Assembly: GCA_964581815.1 (NCBI GenBank)
Contig: CAZORE010000011.1
Location: 34,286 to 98,285, forward strand
Reading direction: 5' to 3'
Length of the DNA: 64,000 nt
Source: Trebonia sp964581815
Lineage (GTDB): Bacteria; Actinomycetota; Actinomycetes; Streptosporangiales; Streptosporangiaceae
Position numbers and translations under genes: made by a program. The notes below the pieces were generated by a model. That model was given only the letters and a program-made list of their open reading frames with translations. It made no database searches and had not been told where the DNA came from. Of this stretch, positions 24,235 through 33,361 are shown one piece after another (within the stretch, counting starts at the first letter, position 1; every line of letters starts with the position of its first letter).

Positions 24235-25596
24235 GTGGGCGATTTCCCTGCCGGGCACGAGCCTGCCGCGGGCGCGCGGGACGCGCCGGGGGCTGACGCC
24301 CCCGGGCGCGCGATGCCCGCCGGCCTGCGGGCGGCCGGCCTGCGGTTGGCGGGCGGCTGGGTGTCCGCTGACACCTGGCGGGCGACCGCCAACCTGGGGA
24401 TCTCCCTCGTGCTCGGCGGGCTGTTTTCCTATGCGGTTGCCTTGACGATGCTGCTCACGCTCGCTACCGCTTGGATCCTGGGCCTTGGCACCATGGTCCG
24501 GGCCGGCGCCCTGTGGTTCGCGGTCCAGCTGGCCCGGGTGGACCGCCGCCGAATCCGGTGGCTCTCGGGGGTCGAGATCGAACCGCCGGCGCTGCCCCGG
24601 GCCGAGCCTGGTGCGGGCTTCCACGCCCGCTGGCAGGAATGGACGCGGTCCCGGTGGCTGTGGCGGCTGGTCGGCTACCAGCCGCTGCGGCTGCTCATGG
24701 CCGGCGCGCTCGCCTACTGCGCGGTCGTGTGGTGGTGGGCGGCCATCATCTGCCTCGTGCTCGCCGCCCAGCCGCCCCAGCCGGTGGTCTTGCTCGGCTG
24801 GGCCATTGGCCCGGTCAGCCTGACGCCGGCCGAAACGGCCGCGCTGGTCGTGACCGGCGTGGCCGGGCTGCTCGCCTGGCCGGTGGTGGTCCGCGGGGTC
24901 CCGCTGGCCGAGGCCGCGCTCGGCCGGTGGCTGCTCGGCCCCAGCCAGGCGAGCCAGCTGTCCACCGAGGTGGCCCGGCTGAGCCAGGCCCGCTCGCTCG
25001 CGGTCGCCTCAGCAGAAGCAGAACGCAGGCGTATCGAACGCGACCTGCACGACGGGCTTCAGCCGCAGCTGGTGAACCTCGCACTCGACCTCGGCCTGGC
25101 CAGGGCCCGGCTGCGGTCCGACCCCGCCGCGGCCCAGTCCATCATCGACCGCGCGCACCAGGAGGCCAAGCGGGCGGCCGGGGACCTGCGCAACCTGGTC
25201 CGCGGCATCCACCCCTCGGTGCTCGACGAACGAGGACTGGACGCCGCGCTGTCCGCGCTCGTCGCCAGCTGCAGCGTCCCCGTCGCGGTGGACGTCAGCC
25301 TGCCGCGCCGCCCGCCCCAGGCCGCCGAGACGACGGCCTACTACGTGGTGGCCGAGGCGGTCACCAACGTCTCCAAGCATTCGGCGGCCCGCAAGGCCAC
25401 GGTGAGCATCGGCTACGACGGCGACACGCTGCGGGTCACCGTTGAGGACGACGGGCGCGGCGGGGCCCGCCTCGATCCCGGTGGCGGCCTCGCGGGCCTC
25501 GCGGCCCGGGTCGCCTCGCTTGACGGTACGTTCGAGCTAAGCAGCCCCGGCGGGGGCCCGACCAGGATTGAGGCGGTGATCCCGTGCGCGCCGTGA
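24235..25596 (+). CDS. NarL-type sensor histidine kinase
   Basis: 453 aa, membrane sensor kinase. The hydrophobic sensor half (about residues 50-230) has four membrane segments in two pairs, resembling the putative sensor domain common in actinomycete kinases. It then has a HisKA_3 dimerisation helix with the phospho-His in RRRIERDLHDGLQPQL (about residue 275) and a HATPase domain with EAVTNVSKHS and DDGRGGA. GTG 24235. The last 13 bp overlap the response regulator start, so the pair is co-translated. The signal is unknown. Confidence 0.93.
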   Translation: MGDFPAGHEPAAGARDAPGADAPGRAMPAGLRAAGLRLAGGWVSADTWRATANLGISLVLGGLFSYAVALTMLLTLATAWILGLGTMVRAGALWFAVQLARVDRRRIRWLSGVEIEPPALPRAEPGAGFHARWQEWTRSRWLWRLVGYQPLRLLMAGALAYCAVVWWWAAIICLVLAAQPPQPVVLLGWAIGPVSLTPAETAALVVTGVAGLLAWPVVVRGVPLAEAALGRWLLGPSQASQLSTEVARLSQARSLAVASAEAERRRIERDLHDGLQPQLVNLALDLGLARARLRSDPAAAQSIIDRAHQEAKRAAGDLRNLVRGIHPSVLDERGLDAALSALVASCSVPVAVDVSLPRRPPQAAETTAYYVVAEAVTNVSKHSAARKATVSIGYDGDTLRVTVEDDGRGGARLDPGGGLAGLAARVASLDGTFELSSPGGGPTRIEAVIPCAP

Positions 25597-26231
25597 TCGC
25601 GGACGACAGCGTGCTGCTGCGCGAGGGCATCACCCGGCTGCTCGACGAGGGGGGCATCGAGGTCGCCGCGGGCGTGGGCGACGCCGCGGCCCTGCTCGCG
25701 GCCGTCGGGGAACTGCGGCCCGAGCTGGCCATCATCGACGTGCGCATGCCGCCCGAGTACCGGGACGAGGGGCTGCGCGCGGCGATCGAGATCCGCCGCC
25801 GCTGGCCGGAGGTGGCCCTGCTTGTCCTGTCCCAGTTCGTCGAGGAGCGGTACGCGACCGAGCTGCTCTCCGGCGACACCCGGGCCGTCGGCTACCTGCT
25901 CAAGGACCGCGTCGCCGACATCGACGAGTTCATCGAGGCGGCCCGGCGCGTCGCCGCGGGCGGAACCGCCCTCGACCCGGAGGTCGTCCGGCAGCTGCTC
26001 GCCCGCAGCCGGAACGCCGACCCGCTGGCCCGGCTCACCCCCAAGGAGCGCGAGGTCCTTGGCCTGATGGCGGAGGGGCGGTCCAACGCCGGCATCGCCG
26101 AGGCGCTCGTGGTCACGACGGGCGCGGTCGAGAAGCACGTCGCCAGCATCTTCATGAAGCTCGACCTGCCAGCCGACGACGAGCAGCGCCATCGCCGGGT
26201 CATGGCGGTGGTCCGCTACCTCAACGGGTGA
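25584..26231 (+). CDS. LuxR/NarL-family response regulator
   Basis: 215-aa DNA-binding partner of the upstream kinase. The receiver domain spans residues 1-120 (acidic pair ADDS, phospho-Asp in IIDVRMPP, Lys in YLLKDR). A LuxR helix-turn-helix spans residues 150-210 (LTPKEREVLGLMAEGRSNAGIA then GAVEKHVASIF). It starts at GTG 25584 within the kinase gene. It is of the DesR/LiaR-like class that usually regulates its neighbours or envelope genes. Confidence 0.94.
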   Translation: MRAVIADDSVLLREGITRLLDEGGIEVAAGVGDAAALLAAVGELRPELAIIDVRMPPEYRDEGLRAAIEIRRRWPEVALLVLSQFVEERYATELLSGDTRAVGYLLKDRVADIDEFIEAARRVAAGGTALDPEVVRQLLARSRNADPLARLTPKEREVLGLMAEGRSNAGIAEALVVTTGAVEKHVASIFMKLDLPADDEQRHRRVMAVVRYLNG

Positions 26232-26384
26232 CCGGGGACCATAGCGGACAGCCAGGCGCGGGCGCGTTAGCGTCATCGCCGTTGGTGACGCGACTTGTGA
26301 GTAAATCGGCCCGCGCAAGGTAGCTGGTATAGCGCTCACCGCGGCCGACAACCGCGGCAGTTCCCCCAGACCCAGGGAGCGCCG

Positions 26385-27827
26385 GTGTCCATACTTAAGC
26401 GGATCGCCGCGGCCGACCACCGCCTGCTCAGCCGGGTGACAGCCGGCGAGCGGCGCGGGCCTCGCCAGGCGATGCTCGCACTCGGCCACGCCGCGGACCA
26501 CGGCCTGCTGTGGATCGCGGTGGCGGCCGGCCTCGGGTCGCGCCGGGACAAGTGGACCCGCCGGGCGGCGCTGCGCGGCCTGGCGGGCATGGCCATCGCG
26601 AGCGCGTCCGCGAACGTGCTCGCCAAGCGGCTGGTCGGCCGGGCCCGCCCCGACCTTCCGCTTAGCTTTGCCGGCCGGCGGCTACGGACCACGTCGTTCC
26701 CTTCTGGCCACGCCGCGTCCGCCGCCGCGTTCGCGACCGGCGTCGCGCTTGAGGTGCCGGCGCTCGCCGTGCCGGTCGGCGGCCTGGCGGCCGTCGTCGG
26801 CGCGTCGCGCGTGGTCTCCCGGGTGCACTACCCGTCGGACGTGCTGGCCGGCTTCGCGCTCGGCACCGCCGCGGGGCTGCTGACGCTGCGCTGGTGGCCG
26901 CGCCGCCCGGCCGAGCCCGCCGCCGCGGCCCGGCCGCGCCGCGGCGCCCCGGCGTCGCCCGACGGCGCCGGCCTTGTCCTCATCGTCAACTCGAGCGCGG
27001 GCACCGCGTCGGCCGCGCTCGCCGGCTCGCTCGGGACCCGGCTGCCGGAGGCCGAGATCATCCTGGCCGACGCGCACGATGACCTGGAGAGCCTGTTCAG
27101 CAAGGCGGCGACGCGGGCGCGCATCCTCGGCGTGGCGGGGGGCGACGGGTCCATCCGGCTCGCCGCCGGGATCGCGACGGACGCCGGGCTGCCGCTGCTT
27201 GTGGTGCCGGCGGGCACCTTCAACCATTTCGCCGCCGACCTCGGGGTCGGATCGGTGGATGACGCGCTTGCCGCGCTGCGCGACGGTGACAGCGTGCTGG
27301 TGGACGTGGCCACCGCGGACGGCGCGGCGTTCCTGAACACCGCGAGCACCGGCGTCTACGTCGACCTGGTGAAGGCGCGGGAGCAGCTCGAGCCGGCCAT
27401 CGGCAAGTGGCCCGCCATGCTGGTGGCGCTCGCCCGTGTGCTGCGCACGGGCAAGCCGGTCGAACTGATAGTGAACGGCCGCCGACGGCGAGTCTGGCTG
27501 CTTTTCGCGGGCAACTGCCGCTATGAGCCGTCCGGCGCCGCGCCCGCCTACCGGCCGGACCTCGCCGACGGGACCCTCGACGTCCGCATCGTCGACGCCT
27601 CGCAGCCGCTGGCCAGAACCCGGCTGGTCGCCGCGGTGCTGCTCGGCACGCTCGGCCGGTGCCGCGTCTACCGGACCTGGTCGGCCACCTCGCTCCGCAT
27701 CGCGTCACCCGCGACCGGCTCGGTGCCGTTGTGCCTCGACGGCGAGGCGACCGAGACCAGGCAGGCGATCAGCCTGGTCAAGCGGCCGAAGAAGCTCCTG
27801 GTCTACCGCCCGCTGGCGGGTGACTGA
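26385..27827 (+). CDS. PAP2 phosphatase - diacylglycerol kinase fusion
   Basis: 480-aa bifunctional lipid enzyme. The N-terminal PAP2 domain (about residues 1-180) has KRLVGRARP, SFPSGHAASAAAF and SRVHYPSDVLAG, the three phosphatase signature motifs, among membrane helices. The C-terminal part (about 200-480) is a diacylglycerol/sphingosine kinase catalytic domain with IVNSSAGT, the nucleotide loop GVAGGDGSIRLAA and VVPAGTFNHFAADLG. It could dephosphorylate one lipid phosphate and phosphorylate another lipid at the membrane. GTG start after AGGGAGCG. The fusion is a known actinobacterial arrangement. Confidence 0.93.
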   Translation: MSILKRIAAADHRLLSRVTAGERRGPRQAMLALGHAADHGLLWIAVAAGLGSRRDKWTRRAALRGLAGMAIASASANVLAKRLVGRARPDLPLSFAGRRLRTTSFPSGHAASAAAFATGVALEVPALAVPVGGLAAVVGASRVVSRVHYPSDVLAGFALGTAAGLLTLRWWPRRPAEPAAAARPRRGAPASPDGAGLVLIVNSSAGTASAALAGSLGTRLPEAEIILADAHDDLESLFSKAATRARILGVAGGDGSIRLAAGIATDAGLPLLVVPAGTFNHFAADLGVGSVDDALAALRDGDSVLVDVATADGAAFLNTASTGVYVDLVKAREQLEPAIGKWPAMLVALARVLRTGKPVELIVNGRRRRVWLLFAGNCRYEPSGAAPAYRPDLADGTLDVRIVDASQPLARTRLVAAVLLGTLGRCRVYRTWSATSLRIASPATGSVPLCLDGEATETRQAISLVKRPKKLLVYRPLAGD

Positions 27828-27874
27828 CTCATGCACGTCCCAGGGAACACGATCACCTCAAACCGGAGGTAGCG

Positions 27875-28738
27875 ATGAGCGCCAGTACGCTGTTTCACCG
27901 GTCTGCCCGCGCCCGCAGGGCGGTGCCCCGGCGGGGGAGGGCTGCCCGGGGCGGGCCCGCCGGGAGGTGGATGACCTGGCTGGCTAAGGCCGGGCTCACC
28001 GCGCGCGGCGTCATGTACGTCCTGATCGGCATCATCGCCGTCCAGGTCGCTATCGACGGGTCGCGTCAGCAGGCCGACCGCACGGGCGCCGTGCACCTGG
28101 TCGCGCAGACCGCGTTCGGGTCGCTCATCCTGTGGCTGCTGGTGATCGGGTTCGCCGGGATGACGCTCTGGCGGCTGTCGGAGGCCGCCTGGGGCAGCCC
28201 CGGCGCGGACGGCCGCAAGGCCAGCAAGCGGCTGGCGAACCTCGCCCGCGCGGTGTTCTACGCGGTGGTCACCTTCGGGATTCTCAAGTACGCGCTCGGC
28301 GTCGGCCAGCCGAGCTCGAGCGACAGCCAGTCGCAGGACCTGACCGCCGCGGCCATGAAGTACCAGGGCGGCCAGGTCATCGTCGCGCTCGCCGGCGTCG
28401 TCGTCGTTATCGCGGGCCTCTACGTCATCTACCGCGCCTACAAGCTCAAGTTCCTCAAGCACCTGCGGATGGGCTCCGCCTCGCCGCGGACGCGGAAGGT
28501 CGTCACGCGCCTCGGCCAGGCCGGCGGGATCGCCCGCGGCGCGGTCTTCGCCACCATCGGCGTCTTCCTCGTCATCGCGGCCAAGGACGCCAACCCGCGG
28601 CAGGCCAAGGGCATCGACTCGGCGCTGCGGGCGCTCGCCCACACGCCGCTCGGCCCGTGGCTGCTCGTCGTCGTGGCGATCGGCCTGATGATGTTCGGTG
28701 TCTACTCGTGGTGCGAAGCCAGGTGGCGCGCCGTCTGA
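27875..28738 (+). CDS. DUF1206 membrane protein
   Basis: 287 aa with six membrane segments arranged as three similar hairpins. Each begins near a KAGLTARGVMY / NLARAVFYAVV / QAGGIARGAVF motif, the internal triplication typical of DUF1206. A basic N-terminal stretch (about residues 1-35) precedes the first helix. ATG follows CGGAGG. It lies 47 bp after the PAP2-kinase gene and is probably co-transcribed. Function unknown; the family is restricted mainly to actinobacteria and some proteobacteria. Confidence 0.88.
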   Translation: MSASTLFHRSARARRAVPRRGRAARGGPAGRWMTWLAKAGLTARGVMYVLIGIIAVQVAIDGSRQQADRTGAVHLVAQTAFGSLILWLLVIGFAGMTLWRLSEAAWGSPGADGRKASKRLANLARAVFYAVVTFGILKYALGVGQPSSSDSQSQDLTAAAMKYQGGQVIVALAGVVVVIAGLYVIYRAYKLKFLKHLRMGSASPRTRKVVTRLGQAGGIARGAVFATIGVFLVIAAKDANPRQAKGIDSALRALAHTPLGPWLLVVVAIGLMMFGVYSWCEARWRAV

Positions 28739-28785
28739 GAAGTGACTGACCGCCGCACTCGGCCAGGCAGGTATGAAGGGAAGCA

Positions 28786-29493
28786 ATGGAGATTTCCCTG
28801 GAGGACGTCAGGCAGGCCCTCGTCGAGCTGGGCAGGCTGCGGTTCGGTGAGATGAGTGTGGAAGACGCGATCAAGGAGATCGTGGAGACTACGCACTCGA
28901 TGTTCGCCGTAGACGGGGCTGGCCTCATGCTGTGCGACGCCGCGCAGCACTTGCGCAGCGTAGCGGCATCGGATGAGCGGTTCGCGCACCTTGAGGACCT
29001 TCAGGTACGCCACCAGGAGGGCCCGTGCATCACGGCGTTCGATGCCAAGGAGCTGGTCAGCGCGACCGACCTGGGGGACGACGACAGGTGGCCGCTGTTC
29101 AACGAGGCCGCCGTCAGGCGAGGGGTCAGAGCGGTCCTCGCCAGCCCGCTGCCCTACAACCAGGAGGCGGTCGGCGTCGTCGCGGTCCTTTCTGAGCGCA
29201 GCCGCCCCTGGTCGCCCGCGAACGAGCTGGCGCTGCTCGCGTTCACGGACCTGGCCGCCCTGCTGATCGCCAGCATCATCCAGGGGGAAGAGCAGTCGGA
29301 GCTCGCCGGGCAGCTGCAGGGCGCGCTGAACTCCCGGCAGGTGATCGAACAGGCCAAGGGCGTCCTGATGGGCACCCAGGGCATTTCGGCGCGCGCGGCG
29401 TATGAGCAACTCCGGTCGCGGGCCAGAGCCGAGCGCCGCAAGCTCGCTGTCGTCTGCGCCGAGGTCGTGCGGCAGGCAGTGCGGCTGCCTTGA
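28786..29493 (+). CDS. GAF-ANTAR domain antitermination regulator
   Basis: 235 aa. The GAF sensor domain (about residues 15-165) contains FAVDGAGLMLCD and a GPCITAFDAKE loop. The C-terminal ANTAR RNA-binding domain (about 175-232) contains RQVIEQAKGVLMG and ISARAAYEQLRSRA. ANTAR proteins bind paired RNA hairpins to prevent termination. No obvious double hairpin is seen right next to the gene. A STAS gene follows. Confidence 0.92.
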   Translation: MEISLEDVRQALVELGRLRFGEMSVEDAIKEIVETTHSMFAVDGAGLMLCDAAQHLRSVAASDERFAHLEDLQVRHQEGPCITAFDAKELVSATDLGDDDRWPLFNEAAVRRGVRAVLASPLPYNQEAVGVVAVLSERSRPWSPANELALLAFTDLAALLIASIIQGEEQSELAGQLQGALNSRQVIEQAKGVLMGTQGISARAAYEQLRSRARAERRKLAVVCAEVVRQAVRLP

Positions 29494-29644
29494 ACCCGCC
29501 GGCGGTTGCCGGTACCCTGACGGCTACGATGCCGCCGAGAACCACGCGGCCCGTGACATGTCGGCCATGTTCCCCGCGCCATTGGTGAAGGTCAAGCAGG
29601 CGCCCCCTGGCTACAGTCGGCTCAGCGCACCATGGGAAGGTCGC

Positions 29645-29986
29645 GTGCATACCGAGCCTTCCGCGGAGCCGCCAGGCTTCACGGTGACCGTGACCGAGGG
29701 AACGGTCACCGTGGTCCTTAGCGGTGAATTCGACGTCACGACTGAGGGCTTCCTTAGCAGCCGCCTGGCATACGTCTACGGGGAAAGGCCGCGCCGGCTG
29801 ACCTTCGACATGGCGCGGGTCACGTATATCGACTGCGCGTCGGCACGGCTCATCGCCGGCACCGGCGCCTGGGTTCCGCCGGGCGTCAAGCCGGTCATCG
29901 CCTGCGCCGGGCCCATCGTCCGCCGAGTCTTCCAGGTCAGTGGCCTCGACGCACGCTGTGAACTCGAGCCCTGCGGCAGGCGCTGA
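29645..29986 (+). CDS. STAS-domain protein (anti-anti-sigma type)
   Basis: 113 aa, starting at GTG 29645 after GGGAAGG. One STAS domain with VTVVLSGEFDVTTEGF, then VTYIDCASARLIAG. The position normally held by the phosphorylated serine follows an Asp-Cys pair (DCAS), so the usual DSS/DSA motif is altered. It lies about 150 bp after the GAF-ANTAR gene; similar pairs are common in actinomycetes. It may antagonise an anti-sigma kinase elsewhere. Confidence 0.8.
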   Translation: MHTEPSAEPPGFTVTVTEGTVTVVLSGEFDVTTEGFLSSRLAYVYGERPRRLTFDMARVTYIDCASARLIAGTGAWVPPGVKPVIACAGPIVRRVFQVSGLDARCELEPCGRR

Positions 29987-29994
29987 GGGCGGCG

Positions 29995-30501
29995 TCAGGC
30001 CTCGGCCCGCACCTTGACCTGGTCAAGGGTGAACGTCATGTTGCGCTCGAACTCGCGCAGCCGGACGAACACGATCTTCTGCTCCTTGTCCGGCATCTGC
30101 TCGATCGCGAGCGACAGGCCCGACCGGCCCGGCCCGAGCTGTACCCATTCGGACAGCTCGGTCCCGCCGTCCTTGGGCTCAAGCAGGAAACGCCATAGCG
30201 CGGCCGGGTCGGCGGGATCGCCCACCGCCCAGCAAAAGACCCGCTCCGGCTCGAACTCGACCACCTGTGAGGTGCTCCCCCATTCGCCGAGCGCCTCGTG
30301 CCGGTTGCGAGCGGCGAACCTCGCGCCCACGGCCGGAGCGTCGGCGCCGTCGAGCCACTCCACCGACTGCAGCTCCGAGCTCATCGCCGGCATCAGCCCG
30401 ACGTCGGAGACGAGTTCCCAGACCCGGGCGGGCGCGGCGCCGATCCAGGTCCGAACCTCCACCGTGGGCTTGTCCGCGTAGCGCGCGCCCGTCCATTCCA
30501 T
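29995..30501 (-). CDS. SRPBCC (START/Bet v 1-like) family protein
   Basis: 168 aa, cytoplasmic. A polyketide cyclase/dehydratase-like fold is indicated by VEVRTWIGAAPARVWELVSDVGLMP at the start and the alternating strands up to EWVQLGPG, then a long C-terminal helix. Such proteins bind hydrophobic ligands; no catalytic residue can be named. It is divergent from the LLM oxidoreductase gene. Confidence 0.82.
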   Translation of the reverse strand: MEWTGARYADKPTVEVRTWIGAAPARVWELVSDVGLMPAMSSELQSVEWLDGADAPAVGARFAARNRHEALGEWGSTSQVVEFEPERVFCWAVGDPADPAALWRFLLEPKDGGTELSEWVQLGPGRSGLSLAIEQMPDKEQKIVFVRLREFERNMTFTLDQVKVRAEA

Positions 30502-30530
30502 GGCCGGCCCGCCTCCTTATCGTCCCTGGG

Positions 30531-30559
30531 CGTGAGATCTTGCTATTGAGCGTCTCACG
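30531..30559. promoter_or_regulatory. Candidate operator between divergent SRPBCC and LLM genes
   Basis: CGTGAGA (30531-30537) and TCTCACG (30553-30559) form 7-bp inverted arms 15 bp apart in the 78-bp divergent gap. This is suitable for a dimeric regulator, but no regulator gene is adjacent. Confidence 0.3.
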
Positions 30560-30579
30560 AAGGTGGGAGGAGTTCGCGC

Positions 30580-31614
30580 ATGCCGCTTTCGATCGGGCTG
30601 TCGGTCAATCCACAGGACCCGCGGTGGCTGGAACTCGCCCGCGAGGCCGAACGGGCCGGGGTGGACTCGGTCTGGGTGCCCGAGTTCTGGGCCTACGACG
30701 CGTTCACGCCGCTCGCGGCGCTCGCGGCGCGGACGACGCGGGTCCGGCTCGCCACCGGGATCGCGCAGCTCGGCGCGCGGACGCCGGCGATGCTCGCCAT
30801 GTCGGCGATGAGCCTGCAGCACATCTCGGGCGGCCGGTTCATCCTGGGCATCGGCACCAGCGGCCCGCAGGTGATGGAGGGATGGCACGGCGTCGGGTTC
30901 TCCCGGCCGGTGCGCCGGACCAGGGAGACCATCGAGATCATCCGGATGATCACCGCGGGCGAGCGGCTCAGCTACTCCGGCGAGGTGTACCGGCTCCCGT
31001 TGCCCGGCGGTGAAGGGGCGGCGATCCGGTCACGGGCGGAGCCGGCCTTCGTTCCGATCTACATCGCGGCGCTCGGCCCGGCGAACCTCGCGCTCACCGG
31101 CGAGCTGGCCGACGGCTGGATCGGCAACTCGTTCTTCCCGGCGTCGTCGCGGGTGTTCTTCGACCCGCTTGAGGCGGCGGCGAAGCAGGCCGGGCGGTCG
31201 CTGGCCGACCTGGACCTGGTGGTCGCGGTGAGCGCGGAGTTCACCGAGGACATCGAGGCGGCCGGGCGGCGGCACGCCGACGGCTACGCGTTCACGTTCG
31301 GCGCGATGGGGTCGCGGGCGAGCAACTTCTACAACAACGCCTTCGCCAGGCAGGGGTTCGGGGAGGACGTGGCCGAGGTGCAGCGGCTGTGGGCCGCGGG
31401 CGACCGGGCGGCCGCCGCCGCCCGGGTGCCGATCGAGATCGGGCTCGGCACCAACCTGATCGGGCCGCCCGAGGTGGTGCGGGAACGGCTGCGGGCCTAC
31501 CGCGACTGCGGCGTCACCACCGTGCGCGTGACGCCGGTCGCTGGTGACCTGCGGGAAAGCGTCGCGGTCCTGGGGACGCTCGTCGACTTGGCGAGCGAGG
31601 TGAACGGCCAGTAG
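30580..31614 (+). CDS. LLM-class (F420/FMN-dependent) oxidoreductase
   Basis: 344 aa, luciferase-like monooxygenase fold. It has the N-terminal strand SIGLSVNPQDPRWLELAREAE, WVPEFWAYDAF, the LATGIAQLGARTPAMLAM segment and the GRFILGIGTSGPQV signature typical of F420-dependent members in actinomycetes. Ribosome-binding site GGGAGGAG lies 6 bp before ATG. The substrate is unknown; these enzymes reduce or oxidise a broad range of small molecules. Confidence 0.92.
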   Translation: MPLSIGLSVNPQDPRWLELAREAERAGVDSVWVPEFWAYDAFTPLAALAARTTRVRLATGIAQLGARTPAMLAMSAMSLQHISGGRFILGIGTSGPQVMEGWHGVGFSRPVRRTRETIEIIRMITAGERLSYSGEVYRLPLPGGEGAAIRSRAEPAFVPIYIAALGPANLALTGELADGWIGNSFFPASSRVFFDPLEAAAKQAGRSLADLDLVVAVSAEFTEDIEAAGRRHADGYAFTFGAMGSRASNFYNNAFARQGFGEDVAEVQRLWAAGDRAAAAARVPIEIGLGTNLIGPPEVVRERLRAYRDCGVTTVRVTPVAGDLRESVAVLGTLVDLASEVNGQ

Positions 31615-31650
31615 GTGTACCGGGACTCGCTCAGCGTCGCAAGCTGGCGG

Positions 31651-32166
31651 CTACGCGGCTTTCTCTGGCGCGATCAGCACGGGGCGGCGGGCGTGTGCCG
31701 CCAGCGTGTGGGAGACGCTGCCGAGCAACGCGGCCCTGACCGGGTTCCGGCCGCGCTGGCCACAGACGATGAGACGGGCAGAGATCTCCTCGGCGACCGC
31801 GAGGATCGCCAGGGCGGGGCCTTCGGCGGACTCCGTGGTCATCGCTGACGCTTTGAATCCGTGCTGAATGGCTCGTTGCGCTCCGTCTTGCGCCGCTGCC
31901 TTGGCGAAGGACTCTTCTTGCTCGTCGAGTTCGCCTTCGTTTGAGAGAGCGCCGACCGCAAACGCGCCGCCCAGCGCCAAACGGGCGGCGAGCGGCTCCC
32001 AGACGGTGAGGACGACCACCTCAGCGGAAGACTCAAGCAACTCCGCCGCTGCGCTCAGGGCCGCACGGGACCCCTCGGAACCGTCGTAACAGAAAAGCAC
32101 CGGCCCATTGTGCTCTCTCTGCGTCATGGTCGAACCGGTCGTCTCATTGTCGGTCACGATGGGCAT
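31651..32166 (-). CDS. Universal stress protein (UspA family)
   Basis: 171 aa (158 if Met 32127 is used). A single Usp domain begins at VLFCYDGSEGSRAAL. The ATP-binding signature is GQRGRNPVRAALLGSVS near the C terminus (G-x2-G-x9-G-S), so it is an ATP-binding type. It is a single gene between the LLM and Ntn-hydrolase genes, with no visible operon. Confidence 0.9.
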   Translation of the reverse strand: MPIVTDNETTGSTMTQREHNGPVLFCYDGSEGSRAALSAAAELLESSAEVVVLTVWEPLAARLALGGAFAVGALSNEGELDEQEESFAKAAAQDGAQRAIQHGFKASAMTTESAEGPALAILAVAEEISARLIVCGQRGRNPVRAALLGSVSHTLAAHARRPVLIAPEKAA

Positions 32167-32249
32167 TCTAACCCCGGAACGGCGAGCCTCATGGTTTGGC
32201 CGCTTCGTCGCGACCGCTAAGGGACGCTCCAGCGTCGTGAAGCAGGCGT

Positions 32250-33221
32250 TCAGTACGGAGCCTGGCCGGCCCGGAAGGCGCCAGAGACCTCGCCGGCCAG
32301 GCCGATGTCGTCGGGATCGAGCGTCATGACCGGTGCTCCCGGCTCGAAGTTAAGGTTATCCAGCTTGGTCCAGATGACGTTCGGGGCCGTGGTGAACTCG
32401 AAGTAGTAGCACCGGTTGGTCAGGTCGCACACGGTGCGGTACTCGGTGTTGTAGATCCCGAAGGCGCCGTAGGGAGCGCCGAACGGCACGGACGCGTTGC
32501 GGGCGATCGCCATCACCCCGGCCACGGCCTCGCGCTCGTTCCGCGGTGCGGGAAGCAGCGCGGAGAAGTAACTGGCCCGCTGGAAGCGGTCGCGGGGGTT
32601 GACGTTCCCCGGCAGCGGCATGTCACACGAGGGATGAGAGAAGTCGAGCTCGCCAAGCAGCCGGAGTTGCTCGGCGTAGGACGGGTCGTTGGTCATGATC
32701 CGGTACGTGGGCGCATGGTGCACGACCGGCTTACCGTCCAGGTGCTCGATGATCGCCGAGTCGCCCGCGGCGTCCTCCAGCGCCAGGTGCACCGTGGCTT
32801 TCGTGCCCCTGGCCTCCATCATGACCACCTGGACCTCGGCGAGCAGCGCCAGCGCCTCGCTGACGCTGGCGGCCCGGTCCAGCGCGTACTGCGCCCACAG
32901 CCCGGCATGCAGGCCGGGCGTTCCCGGGTCACGCGGCCCGAAATCGCTCTCTTGCAGGTACAGCAGGTGCGCGGCCAGCCCGCACTCGTTCATGCCGTCG
33001 ACCGTGCCGGCGTTATAGAACGTGGTGACCACGGTGCCGTGAGCCGACTCCCAGTTCAGGACGTTGCCCGGGACGACTTTTTTCCCCGCGGCCACGCCGC
33101 CGTGATGGCGGCTGCCGCGCGGGAATACCGTCAGCGCCGGCTCCGTCGGATCGGGCCAGTCCATCGTCCGGCTCGCGACGGCCGCGACCGCATTGTCATT
33201 CCACAAGATCCGAGTACACAT
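32250..33221 (-). CDS. Linear amide C-N hydrolase (choloylglycine hydrolase family)
   Basis: 323-aa N-terminal-nucleophile hydrolase. Cys2 (MCTRILW) is the catalytic residue exposed after Met removal. The family's Arg in SRTMDW, the Asn in GMNECGLAAHLLYL and the motif NARGT-like region (EARGTKATVHLALEDA) are all present. Members cleave bile-salt conjugates, penicillin V or acyl-homoserine lactones. No signal peptide, so a cytoplasmic amidase. In a soil actinomycete, acylase or quorum-quenching activity is more likely than bile-salt hydrolysis. Confidence 0.9.
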   Translation of the reverse strand: MCTRILWNDNAVAAVASRTMDWPDPTEPALTVFPRGSRHHGGVAAGKKVVPGNVLNWESAHGTVVTTFYNAGTVDGMNECGLAAHLLYLQESDFGPRDPGTPGLHAGLWAQYALDRAASVSEALALLAEVQVVMMEARGTKATVHLALEDAAGDSAIIEHLDGKPVVHHAPTYRIMTNDPSYAEQLRLLGELDFSHPSCDMPLPGNVNPRDRFQRASYFSALLPAPRNEREAVAGVMAIARNASVPFGAPYGAFGIYNTEYRTVCDLTNRCYYFEFTTAPNVIWTKLDNLNFEPGAPVMTLDPDDIGLAGEVSGAFRAGQAPY

Positions 33222-33314
33222 GCCAACCCCCCGCGTGCTAACCCCCGCGCGAATGCGCTCCCCGTGTGTACCCCCAGCGACGGGACGGAACCAGGCAGCG
33301 TGGCCTAGCCTTCT

Positions 33315-33348
33315 GTCAGCGGCCGCCGCCGCTAGGCCGGCCGCTGAC
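33315..33348 (-). terminator. Hairpin terminator after the MPI-like gene
   Basis: GTCAGCGGCC (33315-33324) pairs perfectly with GGCCGCTGAC (33339-33348) around a 14-nt loop, starting 14 bp past the stop at 33362. The loop side also allows an alternative CTAGCC/GGCTAG-type pairing. Confidence 0.55.
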
Positions 33349-33361
33349 CGGAGGTCAGTCG

